Assembly (NCBI GenBank): GCA_012727425.1
Contig: JAAYHQ010000018.1
Location: 1-49,602, forward strand
Length of the DNA: 49,602 bases
Source: Bacillota bacterium
Lineage (GTDB): Bacteria > Bacillota > UBA4882 > UBA10575
Direction of reading: 5' to 3'
The first letter of the stretch is position 1, and each line of letters starts with the position of its first letter. The translations under genes and the position numbers were made by a program. The notes beneath the pieces were generated by a model, which saw nothing but the letters and a program-made list of their open reading frames with translations, did no database searches and was not told the DNA's origin. This document shows positions 49,521 to 49,602 of the stretch, in pieces.

Positions 49521-49602
49521 TTTGTTATGCGGTTGCATAGAGGCATTTTAGCCGAAGAGGGCTGCACGACAATTCATGACATTTTCTATAGAATAACTAC
49601 AA

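Noticed and set aside
1-49602. CRISPR arrays, tRNA or rRNA genes, transposases and phage genes
   Set aside because: No regularly spaced repeats, cloverleaf-like segments or recognisable mobile-element proteins were seen on either strand.

Overview
The window (49.6 kb, roughly half G+C) looks like chromosomal DNA of an anaerobic, spore-forming Firmicute. Evidence for this: [FeFe]-hydrogenase maturation genes (hydF, hydG, hydE) plus a TM1266-type hydrogenase regulator, a Spo0E-like phosphatase, YesM/YesN-type two-component genes, DUF134, DUF1538 and DUF2935 proteins, and strong AGGAGG ribosome sites with frequent TTG/GTG starts. One secreted protein with features of an outer-membrane beta-barrel hints at a diderm Firmicute (for example Limnochordia/Hydrogenispora-like or Halanaerobiales-like); that placement is inference. 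No rRNA, tRNA, CRISPR array, phage or insertion sequence was recognised.

Layout. 0-3.1 kb: a GH3 beta-glycosidase cut by the window edge and an MFS transporter pseudogene lacking its middle. 3.4-6.9 kb: a TAXI-type TRAP uptake system (lipoprotein, DUF1850 protein, fused permease). 7.0-8.7 kb: an EamA transporter and the candidate beta-barrel protein. 8.7-12.7 kb: hydFGE behind a promoter, a structured leader, a 27-codon ORF and a terminator-like hairpin. 12.9-16.9 kb: a second EamA transporter, Spo0E, an XRE regulator with a hairpin leader, two gene remnants and a secreted DUF4932 metalloprotease-like protein. 16.9-20.9 kb: an iron-type alcohol dehydrogenase, a small helical protein and an ABC-F ribosomal-protection gene with an elaborate attenuator leader. 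21.1-27.8 kb: sensor kinase, AraC-type response regulator and a three-gene ABC importer. 27.9-30.4 kb: a chemoreceptor and an ABC transporter that have both lost their N-termini at one junction. 30.5-33.6 kb: DUF2935 protein, then a duplicated P-II-like protein with a DUF1538 membrane protein. 33.9-39.1 kb: a radical SAM/SPASM protein and a four-gene polyamine operon (speD-speA-speE-speB) making spermidine from arginine. 39.5-46.2 kb: a 41-codon gene with its own signals, a hypothetical protein, CopA, a Crp/Fnr regulator, a small ORF, DUF134, prephenate dehydratase and a VanX-type dipeptidase. 46.4-49.4 kb: the hydrogenase regulator, a PiT phosphate transporter with its DUF47 partner, and a YgjP/SprT-like metallopeptidase.

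The strongest regulatory finding is the leader of the ABC-F gene: a consensus promoter, a 3-codon and a 33-residue upstream ORF, and three segments that can pair in mutually exclusive ways (anti-antiterminator, antiterminator, terminator). The terminator's 3' arm contains the gene's Shine-Dalgarno sequence and is followed by what appears to be an AUU start codon. This fits ribosome-stalling attenuation induced by ribosome-targeting antibiotics. A simpler arrangement precedes hydF. A second theme is decay by deletion: four places show truncated or fused gene remnants (MFS transporter, CPBP protease, zinc-ribbon/WYL chimera, chemoreceptor/ABC junction).
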